Under the pieces are notes generated by a model. That model ran no database searches and was not told where the DNA came from. It saw only the letters and a program-made list of their open reading frames with translations. Positions 1 through 6,433 of a stretch of 15,920 nt of DNA are shown in pieces. Made by a program: the position numbers and the translations under genes. Source of the stretch: Actinomycetota bacterium (lineage in GTDB: Bacteria > Actinomycetota > Actinomycetes > Acidothermales > Acidothermaceae); NCBI GenBank assembly GCA_003134755.1, contig PLCK01000092.1, forward strand, positions 1 through 15,920, read 5' to 3'. Every line of letters begins with the position of its first letter. The stretch's first letter is position 1.

Positions 1-2
1 AC

Positions 3-1202
3 CTCGACCCGGCCGCTTCGCGAGCGGTCGCGCGGCAGCTTGCCGATGAGTCCGTCGTGCTCCTCGCGAACACCGGCGTCCTGCCGGTCCGCGCGTCGGC
101 TCGCATCGCGTTGGTCGGCCCGCGCGCCGACGACGCGCTCGCCATGTTCGGCTGCTATTCGTTCCCCAGCCACGTCGCCCCACAGCACCCCGACTGGCCC
201 GCAGGTCTTACGGTCGCGACGCTGCTCGAGGCGACCCGCACCGAGCTACCGGCCGCGGACGTCGTCTATGCCAGCGGCTGCGATGTCGACACCGACGACA
301 GGTCAGGCTTCGCGGCGGCCGTTGCCGCGGCACGCGAGTCGGACATCTGCGTGGTCGCGCTCGGTGATCGGGCCGGCCTATTCGGCCGCGGGACGTCGGG
401 TGAAGGGTGCGATGTCGAGTCGCTCGAGCTGCCCGGCGTCCAAGGCGAGTTGCTCGACGCGTTGCTCGAAACTGCGACGCCTGTCGTACTCGTCATGATG
501 TCAGGGCGTCCCTACGCTCTCGGCCGTTACGCCGCCGGGTTAGCGGCCGCAATCCAGTCGTTTTTCCCGGGCGAGGAAGGCGGCTCGGCGATCGCCGGAG
601 TGCTCTCGGGCCGGGTCTGTCCGTCGGGTCGGCTGCCGGTCAGCATGCCCAGGACGGCGGGAGGCCAACCGAGTAGCTACCTGAGCCCACCACTCGGACT
701 CCGAAGCGACGTCACCACTATCGATCCGACGCCTCTATGGCCATTCGGTCACGGCATGTCGTACACCAGCTTCCGATGGGACGACGTCCTGGTCGACGGT
801 CGCCTCGTCGATCCTGCCGAGCCTGTGCAGACCCGAACCGACGGTGCAGTAAGGCTGTCACTGACGATCTGCAACAGCGGTGACCGCGCCGGCGCCGACG
901 TCGTGCAGCTCTACCTTCGCGATCCCGTCGCACAGGTCACCAGGCCGGACGTGAGTCTCATCGGCTACGCACGTATCGCTTTGGACCCTGGCCAAACGGC
1001 GCGTGTGACGTTCGACGTGTCGGCCGACCTCTCTTCGTTCACCGGACGCGATGGTCGGCGCATCGTCGAAGCCGGCGAGCTCGAGCTGTTGCTCTCGGCA
1101 TCGAGCGCCGAACCACGCCACGTCGTGCAGCTGCGGCTCGTCGGGCCGGAACGGTTCGTCGGCTCGTCGCGCCGCATGGTGGCCGACGTCACCGTGCTGT
1201 GA
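3..1202 (+). CDS. GH3 family beta-glycosidase (beta-glucosidase/beta-xylosidase), 5' partial
   Basis: The reading frame is open from the window edge (position 3), so the N-terminal (alpha/beta)8 barrel is missing and about 399 C-terminal residues remain. What is visible is the usual GH3 C-terminal half. It starts with a short stretch ending ESVVLLANTGVLPV, which in GH3 enzymes leads into the alpha/beta sandwich domain. A GTSGEGCD...LPGVQ segment follows (around nt 391-440), whose Glu is the likely acid/base residue, then PFGHGMSYTSF and a C-terminal fibronectin type III-like domain (VQLYLRDPVAQVTRP through the end). GH3 enzymes remove terminal beta-linked glucose or xylose from oligosaccharides. 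The GTG of the downstream GH43 gene overlaps this TGA stop by 4 bp, so the two are translationally coupled, which favours beta-xylosidase or a similar pentoside activity. Substrate cannot be fixed because the barrel is absent. No signal peptide can be assessed. Confidence 0.93.
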   Translation, partial: LDPAASRAVARQLADESVVLLANTGVLPVRASARIALVGPRADDALAMFGCYSFPSHVAPQHPDWPAGLTVATLLEATRTELPAADVVYASGCDVDTDDRSGFAAAVAAARESDICVVALGDRAGLFGRGTSGEGCDVESLELPGVQGELLDALLETATPVVLVMMSGRPYALGRYAAGLAAAIQSFFPGEEGGSAIAGVLSGRVCPSGRLPVSMPRTAGGQPSSYLSPPLGLRSDVTTIDPTPLWPFGHGMSYTSFRWDDVLVDGRLVDPAEPVQTRTDGAVRLSLTICNSGDRAGADVVQLYLRDPVAQVTRPDVSLIGYARIALDPGQTARVTFDVSADLSSFTGRDGRRIVEAGELELLLSASSAEPRHVVQLRLVGPERFVGSSRRMVADVTVL

Positions 1203-2776
1203 CGGTTCCGTTGCGCCACGAGGAGTACTTCCGCAATCCCATTCTTCCGGGCTCGCATCCTGATCCTTCGATATGTCGCGTCGACGACGACTACTACATC
1301 GTCACGTCGTCATTCGAGTTCTTTCCCGGTCTCCCCCTGTTTCACAGCCGCGATCTGGTCAACTGGCGGCCATTGGGTCACGTGCTCACGCGGCCGGAGC
1401 AGTTGAACCTCGACGGCATAGGGCCTTCTCGCGGGCTGTTCGCGCCGACGATCCGCCATGACAACGGCGTGTTCTACGTCACCTGCACGCTCGTCGACGG
1501 TTCTGGTCCTAGTGGCAACTTCATCGTGACCGCTGATGACCCGTGCGGGCCGTGGTCGGACCCGATCTGGATCGGTGGTGCCGACGGTTTCGATCCGTCC
1601 CTCTTGTTCGACAACGACGGCAGGCTGTGGTTCTGCGCTACGACAGAGACGGATCCCGCCGATCGACCGGGACGAACGACGGTGTGGCTACAGGAACTCG
1701 ATCGGTTGTCCTTCCAGCTCGTCGGTTCCCGCTTCGAGATCTGGACCGGTGCGATGCGCGATGCCCGGTGGGCCGAAGCGCCGCATGTCTACCGCATCGG
1801 GGACACCTACTACCTCGTCACGGCGGAGGGCGGCACCTCGTTCGAGCATGCGGTAGTCGTTGCGCGCAGTGACAATGTCGCGGGCCCATACGTCGGCTGC
1901 CCGCGCAACCCGGTTCTGACCGCGCGACACCTCGGCCCGCACGCCACTGTTACGGCCACCGGCCATACCGATCTCGTGCAAACGCCTGACGGTGCCTGGT
2001 GGGCGGTGCTTCTCGGCGTCCGCGACCAGGAGACCGGCTGCCTTGGTCGTGAGACGTTCCTGACACCTGTCGAGTGGGACGCCGAGTGGCCGGTGTTCAG
2101 CCGGGGCACCGGGCGGGTGCGGCTGCACGAGCGCAGGCCTGAACTGCCGAATGCGCCGTGGCCCACGGTCGCGGCCAACGACTCTTTCGATGCGACGACA
2201 CTCGGCCCGAGTTGGATGTTCGTGCGCACGCCGCGGGAGCAATGGTGGAGCCTGACGCAACGCCCCGGACACCTGCGGTTGCAGCTACGCCCCGAAACCC
2301 TTGCCGACCAAGCGAATCCGAGCTTCGTGGCACGCCGGCTCCAGCACAGGAACTTCTCGGCGCATACCAGCATCGAATTCGAACCGCAGTTCAACGGCGA
2401 CTGTGCGGGCGTGGCCGTCTATCACAGCGGACCTCATCACATCCGCTTCGAGGTAGCCGGCGTCGGACGGCGGGTGGCCAGGGTGATCCGCAGGCTCGCC
2501 GATACAGAGGAGATCGTCGGTCAGCGCGACGTCGAGACGGCGACCGTTCGGCTGGGTGTCGAGGGTCGGCAGGGCCTCTTGGAGTTCCGAATAGCTGACG
2601 GCGAAGGGAATTGGCAGCTGATCGCGCAGGTCGACTCGGTCGGTCTGAGCGCCAGTGTCGCGGGCGGCTTCTTTGGCGTCGTCATGGGCATGTTCGGTAC
2701 AAGCAGCGGCATACCGACCACAGCGGTCGCTGACTTCGACGGCTTCGAATACGTAGGCGTCGGCCCATGTTGTTGA
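1199..2776 (+). CDS. GH43 family beta-xylosidase / alpha-L-arabinofuranosidase
   Basis: This 525-residue protein has the five-bladed propeller signature of GH43. NPILPGSHPDPS carries the catalytic base (Asp22), DGFDPSLLF carries the pKa-modulating Asp132, and RWAEAPHVYRI carries the general acid Glu193. The N-terminal block SFEFFPGLPLFHSRDLVNW is typical of the beta-xylosidase subgroup. Residues from about 325 to the end resemble the concanavalin-like beta-sandwich that closes the active site in such enzymes (NDSFDATTLGPSWMFVRTP, then FFGVVMGMFGTSSG). Length matches two-domain GH43 xylosidases. The start is GTG, embedded in the GH3 stop as GTGA, and no separate ribosome site is needed. There is no signal peptide, so the enzyme should act in the cytoplasm on imported xylo- or arabinoxylo-oligosaccharides. 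Substrate preference between xylose and arabinose cannot be decided from sequence alone. Confidence 0.95.
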   Translation: MTVPLRHEEYFRNPILPGSHPDPSICRVDDDYYIVTSSFEFFPGLPLFHSRDLVNWRPLGHVLTRPEQLNLDGIGPSRGLFAPTIRHDNGVFYVTCTLVDGSGPSGNFIVTADDPCGPWSDPIWIGGADGFDPSLLFDNDGRLWFCATTETDPADRPGRTTVWLQELDRLSFQLVGSRFEIWTGAMRDARWAEAPHVYRIGDTYYLVTAEGGTSFEHAVVVARSDNVAGPYVGCPRNPVLTARHLGPHATVTATGHTDLVQTPDGAWWAVLLGVRDQETGCLGRETFLTPVEWDAEWPVFSRGTGRVRLHERRPELPNAPWPTVAANDSFDATTLGPSWMFVRTPREQWWSLTQRPGHLRLQLRPETLADQANPSFVARRLQHRNFSAHTSIEFEPQFNGDCAGVAVYHSGPHHIRFEVAGVGRRVARVIRRLADTEEIVGQRDVETATVRLGVEGRQGLLEFRIADGEGNWQLIAQVDSVGLSASVAGGFFGVVMGMFGTSSGIPTTAVADFDGFEYVGVGPCC

Positions 2777-2780
2777 GCAC

Positions 2781-2811
2781 TGACCGATGAGGGTCACGAG
2801 TATTCTGTGAC
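2781..2811 (+). promoter_or_regulatory. Candidate promoter and nested operator half-sites upstream of the LacI gene
   Basis: In the 59-nt gap after the GH43 gene, a good -10 hexamer TATTCT lies at 2801-2806. It is flanked by an inverted repeat GTCAC (2793-2797) and GTGAC (2807-2811). A second inverted repeat, TGACC (2781-2785) and GGTCA (2792-2796), overlaps it, so three half-sites of similar sequence occur within 31 bp. A clear -35 at standard spacing is lacking. This would suit a regulator covering its own promoter, but that LacI is the binder is inference. Confidence 0.4.
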
Positions 2812-2820
2812 GCAAATCCC

Positions 2821-2828
2821 AGAGGAGG
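2821..2828 (+). promoter_or_regulatory. Strong ribosome binding site of the LacI gene
   Basis: AGAGGAGG lies 7 nt before the GTG at 2836. It is the strongest Shine-Dalgarno match in the first 4 kb and fixes the start codon. Confidence 0.75.
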
Positions 2829-2835
2829 AATTCGC

Positions 2836-3849
2836 GTGAGCGTCCCGGATCGAGCTCGGGTCACGATCGCCGACATAGCGGCGGAGGCCGGCGTTTCGGT
2901 GCCGACGGTCTCACGTGTCCTGAACGGTCGTACCGACGTCGCCGCGAGCACGCGGGTACGCGTGACGCACCTCCTCCAGAAGCACGACTACCAGCGACGC
3001 GGCCTCGGCCGAACCACGCAGGCCAATCTCATCGACCTCGTGTTCAACGACCTCGACAGCCCGTGGGCGGTCGAGATCATCCGCGGCGTCGAGGACGTCG
3101 CGCACGAGGCAGGCGTCGGCACAGTCGTCTCGGCAATCCACAACCAGCCGACGTCGGAGCAGCGCTGGTGGCAGAACGTCCAGTCGCGGGCGTCCGACGG
3201 AATCATCCTGGTCACGTCGCACCTGCACCCGAAACTGCAAGCTGAGGTTCATAGGTTCCTGCCGACCGTGGTCGTCGACCCATCGGGTTTGCCGTCGTAC
3301 GACGTGCCGACGATCGGGGCGACGAACTGGGCCGGCGGGCTGAGCGCGATCGAACACCTCGTCGGCCTCGGCCATCGCCGGATCGCCATCATCACCGGCC
3401 CACCACGGCTCCAATGCAGCCGGGCGAGGCTCGACGGCTACCGCGCAGGTCTCGAAGCCGCCGACCTACAGGTCGACCCGGATCTGATCCACACCGGCGA
3501 CTTCTACCACGAGTCCGGATTCGCCGGAGGCAAGAAGTTCCTCGGCTTGAGCAACCCGCCCACGGCCGTATTCGCCTCGAGCGACCAGATGGCGTTCGGT
3601 GTGTACGAAGCCGCCCGCCAGCACGGCTTGCGGGTGCCGAGCGACCTCAGCGTGGTCGGTTTCGACGACCTGCCAGAGGCGCCCTGGATGTCGCCCCCGC
3701 TCACGACGGTGCGCCAGCCGATCGCGGAGATGGGCATGCTCGCCGCCCGGACGCTGCTGCGTCTCGTACGCGGTGAGCCCATGGAGACGCTCAGGGTGGA
3801 ACTGGCAACTCAGTTCATCGTGCGCGAGAGCACCGCCGCGCCCCGCTAG
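2836..3849 (+). CDS. LacI-family transcriptional repressor
   Basis: This 337-residue protein has the standard LacI length and architecture. The N-terminal helix-turn-helix is at about residues 9-29 (VTIADIAAEAGVSVPTVSRVLNG), followed by the linker helix region to about residue 60. A periplasmic-binding-protein-like sensor domain runs from NLIDLVF to the end, with the family blocks VFASSDQMAFGVYEAARQHG and DLSVVGFDDLPEAPWMSPPLTTVRQP. It should bind a sugar effector and release operators. Its position directly behind the GH3 and GH43 genes on the same strand suggests it controls that operon and senses a pentose or pentoside. It has its own strong ribosome site and a candidate promoter, so it may be expressed independently. 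The effector cannot be read from sequence. Confidence 0.95.
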   Translation: MSVPDRARVTIADIAAEAGVSVPTVSRVLNGRTDVAASTRVRVTHLLQKHDYQRRGLGRTTQANLIDLVFNDLDSPWAVEIIRGVEDVAHEAGVGTVVSAIHNQPTSEQRWWQNVQSRASDGIILVTSHLHPKLQAEVHRFLPTVVVDPSGLPSYDVPTIGATNWAGGLSAIEHLVGLGHRRIAIITGPPRLQCSRARLDGYRAGLEAADLQVDPDLIHTGDFYHESGFAGGKKFLGLSNPPTAVFASSDQMAFGVYEAARQHGLRVPSDLSVVGFDDLPEAPWMSPPLTTVRQPIAEMGMLAARTLLRLVRGEPMETLRVELATQFIVRESTAAPR

Positions 3850-3860
3850 GCGCTATTACC

Positions 3861-3885
3861 AACTACTTGACTATCTCAGGTAGCT
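3861..3885. promoter_or_regulatory. Imperfect dyad over the PadR promoter (candidate operator)
   Basis: Arms AACTACTTGA (3861-3870) and TCAGGTAGCT (3876-3885) form an inverted repeat matching at 8 of 10 positions around a 5-bp centre. The dyad covers the -35 box and part of the spacer of the promoter for the PadR gene. Autorepression from such a site is common in the PadR family. The site does not show the classical ATGT-N8-ACAT pattern, so assignment is by position only. Confidence 0.45.
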
Positions 3886-3895
3886 TGCATAACCT
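3867..3895 (+). promoter_or_regulatory. Promoter of the PadR/HAAS operon, apparently leaderless
   Basis: TTGACT (3867-3872) and TAACCT (3890-3895) are separated by 17 bp, the spacing of a sigma-70/SigA promoter. Only 6 nt lie between the -10 hexamer and the GTG at 3902, so transcription should begin at or within a base or two of the start codon. No Shine-Dalgarno sequence precedes this GTG. Both facts indicate a leaderless transcript, a common arrangement in actinobacteria. Confidence 0.6.
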
Positions 3896-3901
3896 CGCTG
3901 T

Positions 3902-4258
3902 GTGACCTCGGCCCGCGACCCGCAGCTGCTCAAAGGCGTGCTGTCGCTGCTGCTGCTCCAGCTCCTTGCCGAGCAGGAGTCCTACGGCTACCAGGTGGTG
4001 CAGCGGCTGCACGAGATCGGCCTCGGCGACATTCTCGAAGGCACGGTCTATCCGGCACTGTCCCGGCTCGAGCGAGAAGGCAGGGTCAGCGCCCGCCTCG
4101 TCTCGTCCAATGCCGGACCCGCCCGGAAGTACTACCGACTCACCGATGCGGGCTATGACGCGCTCGCCACTGGCACTGCCAGCTGGGCGTCTCTGGCAGA
4201 CGTCGTGAGCTCGGTGTTGAACCGCCCCATCCCCGCCGAACCAATCCAAGGATCCTGA
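3902..4258 (+). CDS. PadR-family transcriptional regulator
   Basis: This is a 118-residue winged-helix protein with the PadR signature blocks. They are ESYGYQVVQRLHEIG (helices 2-3, residues 26-40), GTVYPALSRLEREGRV (recognition helix, 47-62) and GPARKYYRLTDAG (wing, 72-84). It lacks the long C-terminal coiled coil of larger PadR proteins, so it belongs to the short class. The start at GTG 3902 is supported by the promoter geometry, which leaves no room for a leader. The next gene follows after 1 nt and encodes a HAAS-type membrane protein, the usual partner of short PadR regulators. The pair probably responds to a membrane or envelope signal, but the inducer is unknown. Confidence 0.93.
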   Translation: MTSARDPQLLKGVLSLLLLQLLAEQESYGYQVVQRLHEIGLGDILEGTVYPALSRLEREGRVSARLVSSNAGPARKYYRLTDAGYDALATGTASWASLADVVSSVLNRPIPAEPIQGS

Positions 4259-4259
4259 G

Positions 4260-4814
4260 ATGCCGCACACCATGACCTTGCTGGACCGAATGCGAATCGA
4301 GCGCCTCGTGTGGGCACTGGATCAACGCCTGTACGACCTCCCCCGGCAGTCGCGGATCGCGAAACGTCGAGAAGTTCGCGAGAACCTCCGTGCCGCCACG
4401 ATCGACGTAGGCACCACAACTGCGCTCAGGAACCTCGGCAACAGCCGTCAATTGGCGGCCGAATATCGGGTCGCCGAATTCGGCGACGAGGCGCGTCCGT
4501 CCTGGATCACCGCGGCCTTGTTCTTCCTGACCGGCTCGTTGTTCTTCACGGCCTTCCTCGGTGAGGCTGCGTCGGCTTTCGGCGACGGCATCAAGGCCGT
4601 CAACCCGAACGCCACGGGCACCTTCACCTGGACTGGCATCCGCTATCTGCAGGACACCGTCACCTATACGTTCGCGGACGGTAAGGGAAGCTCCGTCGGC
4701 GGCGCCTGGACGCCGCTGGCCTGGCTCCTCTGGGTCGTCGCGACCGTACTTGTCGGCCGGCTGTGGCGCGTGGCCTCCGTGTGGCGACGGCGCCGGACGC
4801 GTCACTCGGCGTAA
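4260..4814 (+). CDS. HAAS-like small integral membrane protein, PadR partner
   Basis: This 184-residue protein has a basic, helical N-terminal domain (residues 8-75: RIERLVWALDQRLYDLP, then KRREVRENLRAA and a NLGNSRQLAAEYR segment). It matches the HAAS-like prefix domain that commonly accompanies PadR regulators. Two hydrophobic segments follow, at about 82-104 (ITAALFFLTGSLFFTAFLG) and 151-169 (TPLAWLLWVVATVLVGRL). A roughly 45-residue loop lies between them, and the tail is arginine-rich (RRRRTRH). The positive tail suggests a cytoplasmic C-terminus. It begins 1 nt after the PadR stop, so the two are co-transcribed and probably coupled. Molecular function is not established; the family assignment rests on the N-terminal pattern and the neighbour. 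Confidence 0.75.
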   Translation: MPHTMTLLDRMRIERLVWALDQRLYDLPRQSRIAKRREVRENLRAATIDVGTTTALRNLGNSRQLAAEYRVAEFGDEARPSWITAALFFLTGSLFFTAFLGEAASAFGDGIKAVNPNATGTFTWTGIRYLQDTVTYTFADGKGSSVGGAWTPLAWLLWVVATVLVGRLWRVASVWRRRRTRHSA

Positions 4815-4823
4815 CGGCCGTTA
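4812..4823. repeat. Perfect 12-bp palindrome containing both convergent stop codons
   Basis: TAACGGCCGTTA reads identically on both strands. Its left TAA is the stop of the HAAS-like gene and its right TTA is the complement of the sigma-factor stop. There is no loop and no T-run, so it is not a standard intrinsic terminator. Confidence 0.9.
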
Positions 4824-6158
4824 GTCGAGGTAGTCGCGCAGGACTTGCGAGCGCGACGGGTGGCGCAGCTTCGACATGGTCTTCGACTCGATCTGCCGGA
4901 TGCGCTCCCGGGTCACGCCATAGACCTTGCCGATCTCGTCGAGAGTCTTCGGCTGGCCGTCGGTGAGACCGAAGCGCATCGAGACGACGCCGGCCTCGCG
5001 CTCGGACAGCGTGTCGAGCACCGAGTGCAACTGTTCCTGCAACAAGGTGAACGACACTGCCTCGGCGGGGACGATGGCCTCGGAGTCTTCGATGAGGTCA
5101 CCGAACTCGCTGTCACCATCTTCGCCAAGCGGAGTGTGAAGTGAGATCGGTTCGCGACCGTACTTCTGGACCTCGATGACCTTCTCGGGCGTCATGTCGA
5201 GTTCGGCCGCGAGCTCCTCGGGCGTCGGCTCGCGACCGAGGTCCTGCAACATCTGCCGCTGCACGCGGGCCAGCTTGTTGATGACTTCGACCATGTGCAC
5301 CGGGATGCGGATCGTCCGGGCCTGGTCGGCCATCGCCCGGGTAATGGCCTGTCGGATCCACCAGGTGGCATACGTCGAGAACTTGTAGCCCTTGGTGTAG
5401 TCGAACTTTTCGACCGCGCGGATCAGGCCGAGGTTGCCCTCTTGGATCAGGTCGAGGAACAGCATGCCGCGGCCGGTGTAGCGCTTGGCGAGCGAGACCA
5501 CCAGGCGGAGGTTCGCCTCGAGCAGATGGTTCTTGGCGCGGCGGCCGTCTTCGGCGATCCACTCGAACTCCTTGCGGAGCTTGACCGTCAGCTTCTCCCC
5601 CGAGTTCAGCTTCTCGTCGGCGAACAGGCCGGCCTCGATGCGCTTGGCAAGTTCGACCTCCTGCTCGGCGTTCAGCAGCGGGACCTTGCCAATCTGCTTC
5701 AGGTAGTCCTTGACCGGGTCGGCGGTCGCGCCGGCGCTGACGAGCTGGGCTTGCGGCTCGCCGTCGTCTTCGACCACGACCTCGACCGGCTCATCGTCGT
5801 CGTCGCCCTCCTCCGCAGCCTCAGCTGCTACGGCGACAGCCGCGTCGACGACCACGTCGGGCACGATGTCAGCATCGACGTCGGCCAGTTCGACCTCGAG
5901 CACGACGTCGTCGATCAGCACATCGGGGTCGATGTCTCCCACGAGATCGGCCGGATCGACCGCGTCGATTGGCTCGACCGGATCAGCGACGATCGCGACG
6001 GGCGACGTCTTGGTTACCTTCGCTGTCTTGCCGGTGGCCGGGGTGGGCGGGTCCTTCGGGACGTTCAGAGTGCCTCGTGCCTTCGTGGTAGCTCCCGTTG
6101 TTGCGGCGCCCTGGGGCGCGTCGTCAATCCGGCTCTTGGCCGCGCTCTTCGATACCAC
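4821..6158 (-). CDS. sigA: RNA polymerase primary sigma factor (SigA/HrdB/RpoD type)
   Basis: This 445-residue protein shows all conserved sigma-70 regions. Region 1.2 is at about 147-177 (DPVKDYLKQIGKVPLLNAEQ). Region 2 is at 207-290, with NLRLVVSLAKRYTGRGMLFL, DLIQEGNLGLIRAVEKFDY and the -10-recognising FSTYATWWIRQAITRA. Region 3 follows at about 290-365. Region 4 ends in TRERIRQIESKTMSKLRHPS, the -35-binding helix-turn-helix, and the extreme C-terminus is VLRDYLD. Complete region 1.2, region 3 and this C-terminus mark an essential primary factor rather than an ECF or group 3 sigma. The first 145 residues are a low-complexity extension: a basic Ala/Thr/Lys part (1-52), then an acidic Asp/Val/Glu part (53-132). 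The start is taken as GTG 6158, with a weak AGGACG upstream. The exact start within the non-conserved N-terminus is the least certain point. Confidence 0.95.
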   Translation of the reverse strand: MVSKSAAKSRIDDAPQGAATTGATTKARGTLNVPKDPPTPATGKTAKVTKTSPVAIVADPVEPIDAVDPADLVGDIDPDVLIDDVVLEVELADVDADIVPDVVVDAAVAVAAEAAEEGDDDDEPVEVVVEDDGEPQAQLVSAGATADPVKDYLKQIGKVPLLNAEQEVELAKRIEAGLFADEKLNSGEKLTVKLRKEFEWIAEDGRRAKNHLLEANLRLVVSLAKRYTGRGMLFLDLIQEGNLGLIRAVEKFDYTKGYKFSTYATWWIRQAITRAMADQARTIRIPVHMVEVINKLARVQRQMLQDLGREPTPEELAAELDMTPEKVIEVQKYGREPISLHTPLGEDGDSEFGDLIEDSEAIVPAEAVSFTLLQEQLHSVLDTLSEREAGVVSMRFGLTDGQPKTLDEIGKVYGVTRERIRQIESKTMSKLRHPSRSQVLRDYLD

Positions 6159-6433
6159 GCTCGTCGTCCTGACGTGTTGGCTGGCTGATCAGCGGGTGGG
6201 CGGTATGCGACCGGCTCGCAGAGTGTGCCGGAGCCCGTTGGTCGGGCCTGGACGAACTGGGTCGGCCCATTGTGCCATGTCCGCGCGACCGGCCGCTCAC
6301 TCCCAGTCGCCGGCGCCTGGTTGGGCGCCGCGTTCCCATTGTGCAACGCAAACGGGGCGGACGTCGGACCTCATCGTCCCGCCGTGGCAGGGATCATGAT
6401 CGTCGGCGGATCCCTGAGCGCAACACGCCCGAG
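6159..6433. other. Intergenic region upstream of the sigma factor gene
   Basis: This 275-bp gap lies between the sigma-factor start and the hydrolase stop and should hold the sigma promoter on the minus strand. Only one TA dinucleotide occurs in it, and no TANNNT -10 hexamer exists toward the sigma gene. The best remaining candidates are two copies of GCACAATGGG on the minus strand (6266-6275 and 6335-6344), 69 bp apart, each containing CACAAT. The second copy sits in the loop of an inverted repeat GCGTT (6330-6334)/AACGC (6345-6349). No RNA gene or ORF is recognised here. Confidence 0.5.
6388..6416. terminator. Hairpin after the hydrolase gene, possible terminator
   Basis: CAGGGATC (6388-6395) pairs perfectly with GATCCCTG (6409-6416) around a 13-nt loop. 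It lies 17 nt past the minus-strand stop of the hydrolase gene. The left arm overlaps a second palindrome, GATCATGATC (6392-6401). There is no T-run, so termination is possible but unproven. It could instead be a protein-binding site upstream of the sigma gene. Confidence 0.4.

Noticed and set aside
5295..6399. Long plus-strand open frames opposite the sigma factor gene
   Set aside because: They are antisense shadows of the Asp/Val-rich codon pattern; the Ser/Thr repeats are reverse complements of the acidic tract.
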